From: Pseudomonas sp. PDM16
Lineage (GTDB): Bacteria; Pseudomonadota; Gammaproteobacteria; Pseudomonadales; Pseudomonadaceae
Direction: 5' to 3'
Length of the DNA: 64,000 nt
NCBI RefSeq assembly: GCF_014851865.1
Contig: NZ_JACVAM010000002.1
Span: 1,054,001 to 1,118,000, forward strand
Of this stretch, positions 30,728 to 39,892 are shown in pieces. A program made the translations under genes and the position numbers. Below the pieces are notes generated by a model. It was not told the origin of the DNA and searched no databases. It was given only the letters and a program-made list of their open reading frames with translations. Each line of letters starts with the position of its first letter. The first letter of the stretch is position 1.

Positions 30728-30759
30728 CCTTTTTGATGGATGGGGTTAGGGAACCCATG
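30728..30759 (-). promoter_or_regulatory. preQ1-I riboswitch controlling yhhQ translation
   Basis: On the minus strand: P1 stem AUGGG (30758-30754) with CCCAU (30744-30740), loop UUCCCUAAC, then an A-rich tail UCAAAAAGG ending at 30728. The arrangement closely parallels the Thermoanaerobacter tengcongensis preQ1-I element (GGG...UAACCCCA...AAAA...AGG). The terminal AGG can pair with the loop CCU to form the H-type pseudoknot. It is also the Shine-Dalgarno of yhhQ, 7 bp from the ATG, so ligand binding should block translation. Confidence 0.8.
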
Positions 30760-30856
30760 GCGTCCGGGATTGAACGACGGCGCGCATTGTACAGAGATGA
30801 GGTGCCGCGTGCGTAGCCGGCTGACAGGAGGTGGCATCAAGAAGGCTTGAAGGGAG

Positions 30857-30988
30857 GCTGCGCCATCTGCATGGCGCGCCCTGTTCCGGAGGGGGGCGGA
30901 GGGTCTATTTGAGCCCCGTCATCAGCTTGCACGAGACACGATAGGCGCTGGTGAGGGCGGAACGCGTGCGGATGGCGCACCCGCACGC
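30857..30988. repeat. Two GC-rich hairpins between yhhQ and the receptor gene
   Basis: GCGCCAT-CTGC-ATGGCGC (30860-30877) and GCGTGCGG-N9-CCGCACGC (30964-30988). Neither has a T-run. The second lies just after the receptor stop and may end that transcript. No gene is visible in this gap. Confidence 0.4.
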
Positions 30989-30996
30989 AGCATTCG

Positions 30997-33411
30997 TCAC
31001 CAGCGGTAGGCAACCTCGGCTTTCAGCGTGCGAGCCTTACCGTAGTAGCAGCCCAGCTCCCAGTTGCAGCTCGATACGTAGGTCCGATCGAACAGGTTCT
31101 GGGCGTTCAGGCTGACTTCGGTGCCACGCAGAGAGGTATCGACGCGGCCTAGGTCATAACGCACCGCCGCGTCGAACACGGCATAGCTGGGAGTAGTCAT
31201 GTCGTTGTCCGCATCGGCGTATTGCTTGCCGGTCCAGCGCATGCCAGCGCCAAGGCCCAGCCCATCAAACACACCAGTGGCGAAGTGATAGTCCGCCCAC
31301 AGCGAACCTGACCAGGGCGCTTGCCCGACCACTTGCTTGCCCTCGTCGCCATAGTTGCTGCTGGTGATACGCGTATTGAGGTAGCTCACGCCAGCAATGA
31401 TGTTGAGCGCTTCGGTGATCTGGGCTTTGGCTTCGAGTTCAGCGCCCTGCGAGCGTACCTCGCCGGCCTGAATGGAGAAGCCGGGATGTGCGAGGTCCTC
31501 GGTCTCCATGTTCTGCTGCTTGATCTCGAAGACGGAGAACGTCAGCAGCGAGCGCTGACCCTCGGGCTGGTGCTTGATGCCGGCCTCCAGCTGCTTGCCG
31601 GTGGTAGGTTCGAAGGCCTTGCCAGAATAGTCGCTACCGACGACCGGCAGGAACGACTCGGAGTAGCTCAGGTACGGAGCAATGCCGTTGCCAGCTAACC
31701 AGGTGACGCCGACGCGCCCTGTGAAGGATTCGTCGTCACGTGTGGTGTGGGTGTCGGCCAGCAGGTCTTTGTTGTTCAGACCTGCCCAGTCCTGGCGTCC
31801 GCCCAAGGTGAGGATCAAGTCGTTCCAGCGGATCTGGTCCTGGAAGTACAGGCCGGTCTGGTTGACCGTGTTGTCCCATTGGTAGTCCATCACCGGGTTA
31901 TCGGAGATCACTCCGTAGTCCGGATCGTAGAGGTCGATGGGCTCGGCATAGTAGTTGTTGTAGCCATCGTACTTGCGGGAGAAGCGTCGATAGTCGACGC
32001 CTGCTAGCAGGGTGTGTTCCAGCGCGCCGGTATCTATCTTTAACTCCAGGTTGTTATCGATGCTCAGCGTGTTGTTGCGCTGCTCCCAGTCAAGCTTGTT
32101 GCGTGTTGCGGTGGTCATTTCGGGGTTGGCGTACCAGCGCAGGTAGAAGCCCTGATAGTCAACATAGCGCAGGCTCTGGCGCAGTTGCAGGTCATCGCTG
32201 AACTGGTGCGAAAAGTTCAGACCGAAGATGTACTGCTCACGCATGTAGTCGTTGTAGCCGGGCTCGCCCTGGAAAAAGTCACGGTCGATCCTTTTGCCAT
32301 TGGTGCCGCGCTTCAGCGTCCCGATCATCGGCAATGGCTGATAGTCGGGCACCGCGTCGTCCCGCTGTGCTTGCAGATAGACTGTGATGGCGCTGGCGTT
32401 GCTGAGGTTCCAGGTCAGGCTGGGGGCGATGAACAGTCGCTGGCTTTCGGTGTAGCCGATCTGCTCATTGCCACTGTTGGCGAGTGCGAGCACACGATAC
32501 AGCACGCTGTCGTCGTCTGAGGCGAGCGGCCCGCCGACATCAAGCGCACCGTTGATGCGGTCGTGGCTGGCGACGCCGAGGCGCACTTCGTGGCGCTTCT
32601 CGCCGGTCGGCTTCTTGCTGACCATATTGACGATACCACCGGGTTGGTTCTGTCCGAACATCACCTAAGCCGGGCCTTTTAGAACCTCCACACGCTCCAG
32701 GCTGTAGGGCTCTATCTGTGGCGCACCGCCAAGGCTGCCGGCATAGGGCAGGTAGGCTCCGTCGAGGTAGAGCGGTGCTGGAGCGAAACCGCGTGAACTC
32801 ATTTCATCCGCGAGCATGTGCGACTGGGTGAAGCCGCTGCTGGATACCCCAGGTGTGTAGTTGAGTGCCTGGGCGATACTGGTGGCACCGCGTGCGGAAA
32901 TTTCATCGGCGGTGACCACGTTGATGGTTTGTGGAATTTCGCTGATGGGAGTATCGGTCTTGGTCCCGCTGCCGCTACGGGTTGCGACGTAGCCGTCGAC
33001 CTGTCCCCAGGCGTTTTCCTGCCGGCCGCTCACGGTGGTCGCACCCAGCTGCAGCGTGCTGCTCTGGTCGACCGCCAGGTTCAGCTCGTAGCGTCCGTTG
33101 CCAATCGCTTGTGCGGTCAGGCCACTATCGTCGAGAAGAATCTGCAGAGCTTGCTCGACACCATAGCTGCCGTGCAGTGCCTGACTGGTCTTGCCTGTGG
33201 TGAGGGCGGCGTCGCCGGCCAGGTAGATGCCGCTCTGGGCGGCGAACCGATTGAGCTGGCTGGCCAGCGGGCCGGCAGGGATGTCGTAGCGAATCAGCTG
33301 CTGTTCGGCATGGACGAGGCCGGCTGGCCACAGGCCGAGGCCGGCACTCAGCGCCAGGGGAATAGCCAGTGCCAGGGGGCGCAGGGAGAAGCGCAGGTTG
33401 TGCGGTGACAT
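30997..33411 (-). pseudogene. TonB-dependent siderophore receptor with STN signalling domain, split by an in-frame amber codon
   Basis: The frame encodes an 804-residue FpvA/FecA-type receptor: signal peptide (LALSAGLGLWPAGLVHA), STN signalling domain (YDIPAGPLASQLNRFAAQSG to about residue 120), plug and 22-strand barrel ending in VAYRW. A TAG at 32667-32665 interrupts the plug motif KGPA-x-VMFGQNQPGG, where relatives have Ser. A single C-to-A change in TCG explains it. No other lesion is seen. An ATG lies two codons after the stop, but a product from it would lack the signal peptide. The ATG at 33411 has AAGGAAA upstream. It is the third gene after fecI and fecR. Confidence 0.85.
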
Positions 33412-33569
33412 GCAGGTTTTCCTTGATCTTTTTAGTGGGCAGAAAGCAGGTGTCACCAGCTAATTCGGATGAGAAGGAAAAACCGGAAGCGGAAACAGGA
33501 TTTTTTCGTTGGCTCGGATCCCGCAAGTGGGAGCCTGGGAATGCAGGGCGTGGTCGCTGGGCGGTGACC

Positions 33570-34538
33570 TCAGCGAGGTTCCAGGGTCGCCCACCAGGGC
33601 AAGGTGTAGCGCACGCGAACCGGCAGTACCCGCTCCAGCATGGCAAGGGCCTGCTCGCTGTCGTGCAGCGGGTAGGTGCCCATCACGCGCAGATGGGCGA
33701 TTTCCGGGGCGACGTCGAGATGGCCGTGGCGATAGCGCGCCAGTTCCTGAGTGAACTCTGCAAGCGTCATGTCATCGGCCAGCAGCAGGCCATCACTCCA
33801 GCCTTGGCGCAGATAGCTTGCCGGCATGCTATCGGCAATCCTCTGCCGGTCGAACCTCACCTGCTGGCCGGCCCGAGTCACGTGTGGTCGATCGCCTTCG
33901 GCGGGGCGGACTTCCACTGCACCATCGAACACGTTGAGCAGAGTGCTCCGCGGCTGCTGCAGCACGCTGAAGCGCGTGCCCAAAGCTCGCAGGCGACCCT
34001 CCGTGGTTTCCACGACGAAGGGCCGTGGGTCCCTGGCGGTATCGATCAGCACTTCGCCCTCGATCAGGCGCAGAAGGCGCAGGTCGGTCCGATAATCGAC
34101 GTCCAAGGCGCTGGCACTGTTCAGCCAGATGCGCGTGCCATCGGTCAGGGTGAACGGGCGAACGCTGCCGGTCGGGCTGCGGTATTCGGCACGCAAGGCC
34201 AGCAGCGGGCGGCTCAGCTGCGGGTGGCGAAGGCCGGTCCAGCCAAGCAGCGCACCACCAGAGAGCACCGCCAGGGTACGTAGCACCTGGCGTCGCGAGC
34301 GGGCATTATTCCGGGCGGTCCCCAGGGTCTGCAGTGCCATCTCTGCCTCGGACTGCAGTGGTGCGAAGCGCTGGCTGATGCGCTCGACATAGTGCCAGGC
34401 CTGTTGATGGGCATCGCTCTGCTCATGCCACTGCCGCCACGCCTGTCGCGTAGCGTGGTCTGGAGGCTCTGCACTGAGCCGCGCATACCACTGCGCCGCC
34501 TGCTGCAAAGTGGCGTGGTCGGGTCGCGGAGCGCTCAT
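33570..34538 (-). CDS. FecR-family anti-sigma/signal-transducing membrane protein
   Basis: 322 residues. The N-terminal cytosolic DUF4880/anti-sigma region (residues ~10-60, AAQWYARLSAEPP, WRQWHEQSDAHQQAW) is followed by one membrane helix (LRTLAVLSGGALLGWTGL) and the periplasmic FecR domain (FTLTDGTRIWLNSASALDV, LIEGEVLIDTA, ALGTRFSV). It relays the ferric-siderophore-loaded receptor state to the FecI-type sigma factor. Its ATG overlaps the sigma-factor stop (ATGA), indicating translational coupling. Its partner receptor downstream carries an amber codon, so the circuit may lack input. Confidence 0.93.
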   Translation of the reverse strand: MSAPRPDHATLQQAAQWYARLSAEPPDHATRQAWRQWHEQSDAHQQAWHYVERISQRFAPLQSEAEMALQTLGTARNNARSRRQVLRTLAVLSGGALLGWTGLRHPQLSRPLLALRAEYRSPTGSVRPFTLTDGTRIWLNSASALDVDYRTDLRLLRLIEGEVLIDTARDPRPFVVETTEGRLRALGTRFSVLQQPRSTLLNVFDGAVEVRPAEGDRPHVTRAGQQVRFDRQRIADSMPASYLRQGWSDGLLLADDMTLAEFTQELARYRHGHLDVAPEIAHLRVMGTYPLHDSEQALAMLERVLPVRVRYTLPWWATLEPR

Positions 34539-35068
34539 CGGTCGAGAACCGCGTCGAGCTCGGCTTCCAGGAGCAGGCACTGGTACATGGCCTGTGCCAT
34601 GTATTTGGTCACCGTCCGTTCGGAAACACCCAGCTGTTCGCCGATGCTGCGGTAGTTGAGGCCCTGCAGCTGGGCGAGCAGAAAGGCTTCGGCGACCTTC
34701 TCCGGCAGGCTGGCGAGCATGCCGTGCACTTGCTGCAGCGCCTCTAGGATCAGAGCTCGATGTTCCTCCGACGGAGCATGCTCTTGCGGCCGGCTGGCCA
34801 GCACATCCAGCCAGGCATGCTCGACCTCGCGGCGGCGCCAGAAATCGACGCAGACGTGCCGCGACATGGCGCTCAGATAGGCGCGGGCATGGCTGTCGCT
34901 GTCAAAACTGCGGGGTTTGCTGAGCAGGCGCAAAAACACGTCATGGGCAAGATCGGCGGCGTCGCTGCTGTTGCCCAGCTTGCGGTTGAGCCAGGCCCTG
35001 ACCCACCCGTGGTGTTCGGCGTAATACAGCTCCACCTGCTGACGATAGGGCTTGTCTAGGGTCGACAT
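34535..35068 (-). CDS. FecI-family ECF sigma factor
   Basis: 177 residues with sigma-70 region 2 (WLNRKLGNSSDAADLAHDVFLRLL) and region 4 (LLAQLQGLNYRSIGEQLGVSERTVTKYMAQAM). It is an iron-starvation ECF sigma factor that should direct transcription of the downstream receptor gene. ATG 35068 (MSTLDK) is preferred to a GTG 12 bp upstream because GGTGA then lies at suitable spacing. The upstream region is AT-richer than its surroundings but has no convincing 19-bp Fur box. Confidence 0.93.
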   Translation of the reverse strand: MSTLDKPYRQQVELYYAEHHGWVRAWLNRKLGNSSDAADLAHDVFLRLLSKPRSFDSDSHARAYLSAMSRHVCVDFWRRREVEHAWLDVLASRPQEHAPSEEHRALILEALQQVHGMLASLPEKVAEAFLLAQLQGLNYRSIGEQLGVSERTVTKYMAQAMYQCLLLEAELDAVLDR

Positions 35069-35257
35069 TGAGCTGTTCACCGGAATTCAGTGCATTTGAG
35101 ATTTGTTCGCATTTTATCCGGCGTGGCGAGCTTATGGCAAACGGGCTGGGTGCTTCCGGCCATTGCCCAGAGGGCAGTGGCGCAGCCGTTCGGGCTTTTA
35201 GCCGACAGAACCGGTAACCTATGCAGCCAGTTTCTGATCCGTGTCGAGGTATGCCCC

Positions 35258-36598
35258 GTGTTCTCCCAATTCGCCCTGCATGAACGCCTGCTCAAGGCCG
35301 TGGCCGAGCTCAACTTCACCGAGCCGACGCCGGTGCAGGTGGCGGCCATCCCGCCGGCGCTGGAGGGGCGGGATCTGCGGGTGACGGCGCAGACCGGCAG
35401 TGGCAAGACCGCGGCTTTCCTGCTGCCGTTGTTCAATCGCCTGCTCGGCGATGCCACCTCGAAGCAGCGCACCGACGTGCGCTCGCTGATTCTGTTGCCG
35501 ACCCGTGAGCTGGCCCAGCAGATCCTCAAGGAAGCCGAGCGCTTCTCCCAGTTCACTTTCATCAAATCGGCGCTGGTCACCGGCGGTGAGGACTTCAAGG
35601 AACAGGCGGCCATGCTGCGCCGCCAGCCGGACCTGCTGATCGCCACGCCGGGCCGTCTGATGGAGCACCTCAACGCTGGCAGTCTGAAGCTCAACGGTGT
35701 CGAGGTGCTGGTGCTGGATGAGGCGGACCGCATGCTCGACATGGGCTTCGCCGAGGACATCGAGCGCATCACCAAGGAGTGCGCCAACCGCCAGCAAACC
35801 CTGCTGTTCTCCGCCACCGGCGGCGGCAAGGTGCTGCGCGAGATGATCGCCAAGGTGCTGCGTGAGCCGGTGCACCTCAAGCTCAACAGCGTCGATCAGC
35901 TTAGCGAGACTACCGTCCAGCAGATCATCACCGCCGACGATCCGGGGCACAAAGAACGCCTGGTGCACTGGCTGCTGACCAACGAGACCTACCGCAAGGC
36001 CATCGTCTTCACCAATACCCGGGTGCAAGCCGACCGCCTCTACGGCCATCTGGTAGCGGCGGACTACAAGGCCTTCGTACTGCATGGTGACAAGGACCAG
36101 AAGGACCGCAAGCAGGCTATCGACCGCCTCAAGCAGGGCGGTAGCAAGGTGCTGGTGGCCACCGACGTGGCGGCGCGAGGCCTGGATATCGACGGCCTGG
36201 ACCTGGTGATCAACTTCGACATGCCGCGTTCCGGCGACGAGTACGTGCACCGCATCGGTCGTACCGGCCGTGCTGGCGCGGACGGGCTGGCGGTATCGCT
36301 GATCTGCCATAACGACTGGAATCTGATGTCGAGCATCGAGCGCTACCTCAAGCAGCGTTTCGAGCGCCGTACTATCAAGGAGCTCAAGGGTAGCTACCAG
36401 GGCCCGAAGAACGTCAAGGCGTCCGGCAAGGCGGTCGGCGTCAAGAAGAAAAAGACCGACAAGAAGGACGGTGCCAAGAAATCGGCCAGCAAGACCGCGC
36501 CCAAGCGCCGCCCCAATGCGCCCAAGGCGGCGCCGTCAGGGCTGGTCAGCCAGGACGGCATGGCCCCGCTGAAGCGCAAGAAGCCAGCGGCGGAGTGA
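35258..36598 (+). CDS. DEAD-box RNA helicase
   Basis: 446 residues. Helicase motifs in order: Q motif FTEPTPVQ, motif I AQTGSGKT (44-51), PTRELAQQ, TPGRLM, DEAD in VLDEADRMLDMGF, SAT, and motif VI HRIGRTGRAG. The C-terminal ~70 residues are Lys-rich and disordered (KKKKTDKKDGAKKSASK), typical of SrmB/RhlE-type proteins that assist ribosome assembly or mRNA decay. A GTG start at 35258 is chosen: GAGGT lies upstream and the family begins MFSQFALHERLLKAV. The upstream frame is open but unlike the family. Confidence 0.92.
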   Translation: MFSQFALHERLLKAVAELNFTEPTPVQVAAIPPALEGRDLRVTAQTGSGKTAAFLLPLFNRLLGDATSKQRTDVRSLILLPTRELAQQILKEAERFSQFTFIKSALVTGGEDFKEQAAMLRRQPDLLIATPGRLMEHLNAGSLKLNGVEVLVLDEADRMLDMGFAEDIERITKECANRQQTLLFSATGGGKVLREMIAKVLREPVHLKLNSVDQLSETTVQQIITADDPGHKERLVHWLLTNETYRKAIVFTNTRVQADRLYGHLVAADYKAFVLHGDKDQKDRKQAIDRLKQGGSKVLVATDVAARGLDIDGLDLVINFDMPRSGDEYVHRIGRTGRAGADGLAVSLICHNDWNLMSSIERYLKQRFERRTIKELKGSYQGPKNVKASGKAVGVKKKKTDKKDGAKKSASKTAPKRRPNAPKAAPSGLVSQDGMAPLKRKKPAAE

Positions 36599-36602
36599 AA
36601 CG

Positions 36603-36628
36603 AAAAGGGGCCCAGAGGGCCCCTTTTT
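36603..36628. terminator. Bidirectional terminator between helicase and MDR genes
   Basis: AAAAGGGGCCC-AGA-GGGCCCCTTTT is an 11-bp stem with A/T tracts on both sides, between convergent genes ending at 36598 (+) and 36643 (-). Confidence 0.9.
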
Positions 36629-36642
36629 CATACCGGTAACGA

Positions 36643-37620
36643 TCAGGGCACGATCAGGATTTTGCCATCGCGCTCGCCGCTGGCGGCCGCGGCGATCGCT
36701 TCCTTGATCTGGCTGACGTTGTAGGTGGCGGCGATGCGCGCCTTGAGCTTGCCGGTGGCGATCAGCTGGGTCAGCTCGCCGAACACCTTCATCTGTTCGG
36801 CCGGGGTGGCCTTCTGGAACCACTTGGCCAGCCAGAAGCCGCGCAGGGTCACATCGCGGAAGACGAAGGAGGAGGCCGACACCTGGCACGGCTCGCCGCT
36901 CATCAGGCCGTAGTTCACCAGAGTACCGCCCTCGCTCAGGCAGGCCGCGACATGGTCGGTGGCCTTGCCACCGACCGCGTCGATACCGAGCATCACGTTG
37001 GCGCCGCCGGTGGCTTCGCGCACGCGCTTGTGCAGGTCGGGGCCGTCGACCAGCACCACGTCGCCACCCTCGGCCTGCAGACCGGCCACGGCCGCCTCAC
37101 GGCGCACTACATTGATGGTCTTGAAACCGCGCAGCTTGGCCAGCTGGATCAGATAGCCGCCCACTCCGGAGTTGGCGGCGTTCTGGATCACCCAGTCACC
37201 CGGTTGCAGGTCGACGAACTGGCTGAGCAGCAGGGAGGCGGTCGGCGGGTTGATGGTCATCATCGCCAGCTGCTGCGGATCAGTGTCTGGCAGCGGGATC
37301 AGCTTGGCGGCGGGGGCGTGCAGGTGGGTCACCCAGGTGCCACAGCCGACCGGCAGCAGCACGGTCTGGCCGACCTTGACGTTGCTCACGCCTTCGCCCA
37401 GTTGCTCGACGCGGCCGACACCTTCGTTGCCGCCAATGGCCGGCAGAGGCGGCAGCATGCCGTATTCGCCAGTCAGGGTAAGCACATCGGAGGGGTTGAT
37501 CGGCGCAGCCAGCACCTTGATCAGTGCCTGGCCAGCGGCCAGCGGCGGTAGTTCCAGCTTGACCGCTTCGATCACGTCTTGCGGCACCTTGCCGCGGTGT
37601 TGGTATTCGGCTTTGAGCAT
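36643..37620 (-). CDS. Zinc-independent MDR oxidoreductase (2-enoyl thioester reductase/quinone reductase type)
   Basis: 325 residues of the medium-chain dehydrogenase/reductase superfamily. The N-terminal catalytic domain has INPSDVLTLTGEYG and GNEGVGRVEQLG. The cofactor domain carries QNAANSGVGGYLIQLAKLRG followed by INVVRR, suggesting NADPH binding. It lacks the Cys/His zinc ligands of alcohol dehydrogenases and most resembles mitochondrial MECR-type enoyl-thioester reductases. It is probably a cytosolic NADPH-dependent reductase of activated alkenes. Substrate unknown; monocistronic. Confidence 0.88.
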   Translation of the reverse strand: MLKAEYQHRGKVPQDVIEAVKLELPPLAAGQALIKVLAAPINPSDVLTLTGEYGMLPPLPAIGGNEGVGRVEQLGEGVSNVKVGQTVLLPVGCGTWVTHLHAPAAKLIPLPDTDPQQLAMMTINPPTASLLLSQFVDLQPGDWVIQNAANSGVGGYLIQLAKLRGFKTINVVRREAAVAGLQAEGGDVVLVDGPDLHKRVREATGGANVMLGIDAVGGKATDHVAACLSEGGTLVNYGLMSGEPCQVSASSFVFRDVTLRGFWLAKWFQKATPAEQMKVFGELTQLIATGKLKARIAATYNVSQIKEAIAAAASGERDGKILIVP

Positions 37621-37759
37621 GGCAGTTCTCCGTCAGCTGAGAGCGCTGAGTCTAGACCCAAGACGCTGCTGTGGGATGAATCGCCGTGCATATGCGCGGG
37701 TGATGGCGCCCTCTGCCAGCCAGGCCCTATGCTAGACCCAATCATCGAGGTGAAACCGC

Positions 37760-38485
37760 ATGCTTTCACGTGTCTGGCCATGGTTGTGGCTACTGCTGGC
37801 GCCCGTCGTGATGGCGGAGCCCCTGCGCATCGGCTTCGGCACCCACAAGCCACCTTATGTATTCGAGAACGAGAAGCGCGGACTGGAGTACGACATCGTC
37901 GCAGCGGCGGTGCAAGCGGCCGGATATCAGCTGGATGCGCGATTCGCTCCCATGGAGCGGCTGCATCTCGCCATCGTGCGTGGCGAGCTAGATGGAATCG
38001 CGACCACCAATACCTTCAGCGGCGTACAGGCCCATTACTCGGAACCCTACATTCATTGCCAGAACGTCGCCTTGGCATTGTCCTCGCGCGGTTACCGCAT
38101 CACCGATATTGCCGAGCTGGGGCGGTACTCCGTCAGTGCGTTCCAACGAGCCCGGTATCTTCTGGGGCCGGAGTTCCAGGCCATGGCCGAGGCCAATCCT
38201 CGATATCGCGAGGAGGCGCAGCAGATCAATCGCAACCGCTTGCTGTATAGCGGTCGCGTCGAGGTTGCCGTGGGGGATCCACGCATCTTGCGCTACTTCA
38301 ATCGCGAGGTAGCCGAGCAGGTCGATACGACCCAACCGGTCACACAGTACATGCTGTTTCCTCCGACGGCCTACAGCGTCGGCTTCCGTCTGCCGGAGCA
38401 GGCCGAGGGCTTCAATCGGGGCCTTGCCATCATTCGAGAGAATGGCCTGTATCGCGAGATCGAGCGCAGTTACGCCGACTATTGA
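37760..38485 (+). CDS. Periplasmic solute-binding protein (SBP_bac_3 type), orphan
   Basis: 241 residues with a signal peptide (WLWLLLAPVVMA, cleavage near residue 19). The SBP family 3 fold is recognisable: LRIGFGTHKPPYVF, GLEYDIVAAAVQAAGYQ, RGELDGIATTNTF, and an end FNRGLAIIRENGLYREIERSY. No ABC permease or ATPase gene is nearby, so it is an orphan, perhaps scavenging or signalling rather than transporting. A plausible -10 (TATGCT, about 37728) precedes it. Confidence 0.85.
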   Translation: MLSRVWPWLWLLLAPVVMAEPLRIGFGTHKPPYVFENEKRGLEYDIVAAAVQAAGYQLDARFAPMERLHLAIVRGELDGIATTNTFSGVQAHYSEPYIHCQNVALALSSRGYRITDIAELGRYSVSAFQRARYLLGPEFQAMAEANPRYREEAQQINRNRLLYSGRVEVAVGDPRILRYFNREVAEQVDTTQPVTQYMLFPPTAYSVGFRLPEQAEGFNRGLAIIRENGLYREIERSYADY

Positions 38486-38580
38486 AGCCCGATCGGTGAG
38501 TAGGGTTGGCGCGCCCTGACAGTGCCTCACGGTGGGTCGGCAGGTAGCCTTGGTCCAAAAATACTGACATTGGAGTGTTC

Positions 38581-39891
38581 GTGAAGCCCATTGCCCTGTT
38601 GTTCGCGGCTGCCCTGGCCTGCGGCCTGTCCCCCCATGCTCTGGCCTGGTCCAACCACTCGCTGGGTAGCCTGCTTTCCCTGCAAGAGCAGCCGGAGCTG
38701 CGTGAGGAGATAGTGGTGGAGCCGCTGGAAGCCTTCCTCGAGGACCAGGCGGTTGCCATCGAACAACTGCTGGATGAGCAGGAGCGCCATGCGCGGGAGC
38801 ATTTCTCCTATTATCCGCCGCGCCCCGACGATCTGCGCTGGCGGGCCGATGCCAAGGAGGACCGCCGAGAGGCTTTTCTCGAAGCATTGCGTATCAACCC
38901 GGAGATCAAGCTAGCCAGTTTCATTCAGCAGCTGCCGGGGCAGGAGGCGGGTGGCCGGCCTTTGCTGAAGGGGGAGGATGTTCTGGTGTTTCACAAGGTC
39001 GGCCCTTGGACGCATTGGCGCTATTTGGCGCTGCAGTCCGGGGAAAAGGTCCAGGCGCTGCAGGTGCTGACCAGCGCGGCGGACGAGCCGGACTACGGTC
39101 ATGACATCAATCTGTTCAGTGACAATCCGGGAGCGGCAGGGCAACGCTACAACTTCGGCCCGCAGCCATTCGGTGATGCCCGCTTCGAGTATTCCTCGCA
39201 AGCCCCATTTCATATCGGTTACTACCACGAGCCGGCTCTGATCTTCGCGGCGGCTCCCTACCTGGGTCAAACGCTGCCCCACTGGCGCGTCTACCAGTAC
39301 AGTGGCCTGGCTCGCCTGGCGTTCGCCAGCGGTCATCCTTACTGGGGCTATCGCTTCCTGGGCTGGACCATGCATTACCTGCAGGACCTTACCCAGCCCT
39401 ATCATGCTAGCGTGCTGCCCGGAGTGAGCGCCGCCGGCATGGTGCTGATCGCCGCCAAGGCGCAGGCCGGTTATCCGGAGGATCGTCAGGCTGCCATTCA
39501 GCGCGTTGCCGATCGGCACACGGCCATCGAGCAATATCAGTTCGACCGGATGCAGATGCTGCTAAATGAGGGCCAGGTTGACCATCCTCTGTTGCGGGCC
39601 TATGCGGCAAGCGAAACGGATGGAGACTACCCGACGTTCGACTCGGACTACGCGGCTGAGGTAGTGGCGGCGGAATCCTATGCCCGTGCCGATGATTTCG
39701 ATGCGCTGATCGGGGAGTGGATGGCACGCGCCTCGACGCAGCAGGGCAAGGCATCTATGGGATTCAGCGAGGGCAACGCCCTCAAGCCGGCGACACCCGA
39801 TCCCGCCCTGGAACACCTGCTGGTCGAGCTGTTCCGACACTTCGGCGCCCATAGTCGCAATGCGCTGAAGGGTAACCTGCCTCGCGACTGA
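38581..39891 (+). CDS. Exported zinc-dependent phospholipase C/P1-nuclease-like protein
   Basis: 436 residues. A signal peptide (LLFAAALACGLSPHALA) would leave Trp23 as the mature N-terminus, followed by SNH, as in zinc phospholipase C and P1 nuclease where the N-terminal Trp binds zinc. The motif HYLQDLTQPYHAS (His265, Asp269, His275) closely matches the HYLGD-x-NQPxHA zinc motif of Bacillus phospholipase C. The sequence is longer than the ~245-residue catalytic core, and the ~130 residues before KVGPWTHWRYL are unassigned. The start is a GTG with GGAG 5 bp upstream. It may be a secreted phospholipase or phosphodiesterase (inference). Confidence 0.65.
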   Translation: MKPIALLFAAALACGLSPHALAWSNHSLGSLLSLQEQPELREEIVVEPLEAFLEDQAVAIEQLLDEQERHAREHFSYYPPRPDDLRWRADAKEDRREAFLEALRINPEIKLASFIQQLPGQEAGGRPLLKGEDVLVFHKVGPWTHWRYLALQSGEKVQALQVLTSAADEPDYGHDINLFSDNPGAAGQRYNFGPQPFGDARFEYSSQAPFHIGYYHEPALIFAAAPYLGQTLPHWRVYQYSGLARLAFASGHPYWGYRFLGWTMHYLQDLTQPYHASVLPGVSAAGMVLIAAKAQAGYPEDRQAAIQRVADRHTAIEQYQFDRMQMLLNEGQVDHPLLRAYAASETDGDYPTFDSDYAAEVVAAESYARADDFDALIGEWMARASTQQGKASMGFSEGNALKPATPDPALEHLLVELFRHFGAHSRNALKGNLPRD

Positions 39892-39892
39892 T

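Noticed and set aside
35081..35140. Possible Fur box upstream of the FecI-type sigma factor
   Set aside because: The best alignment (GATAAAATGCGAACAAATC) matches only about 8 of 19 consensus positions.
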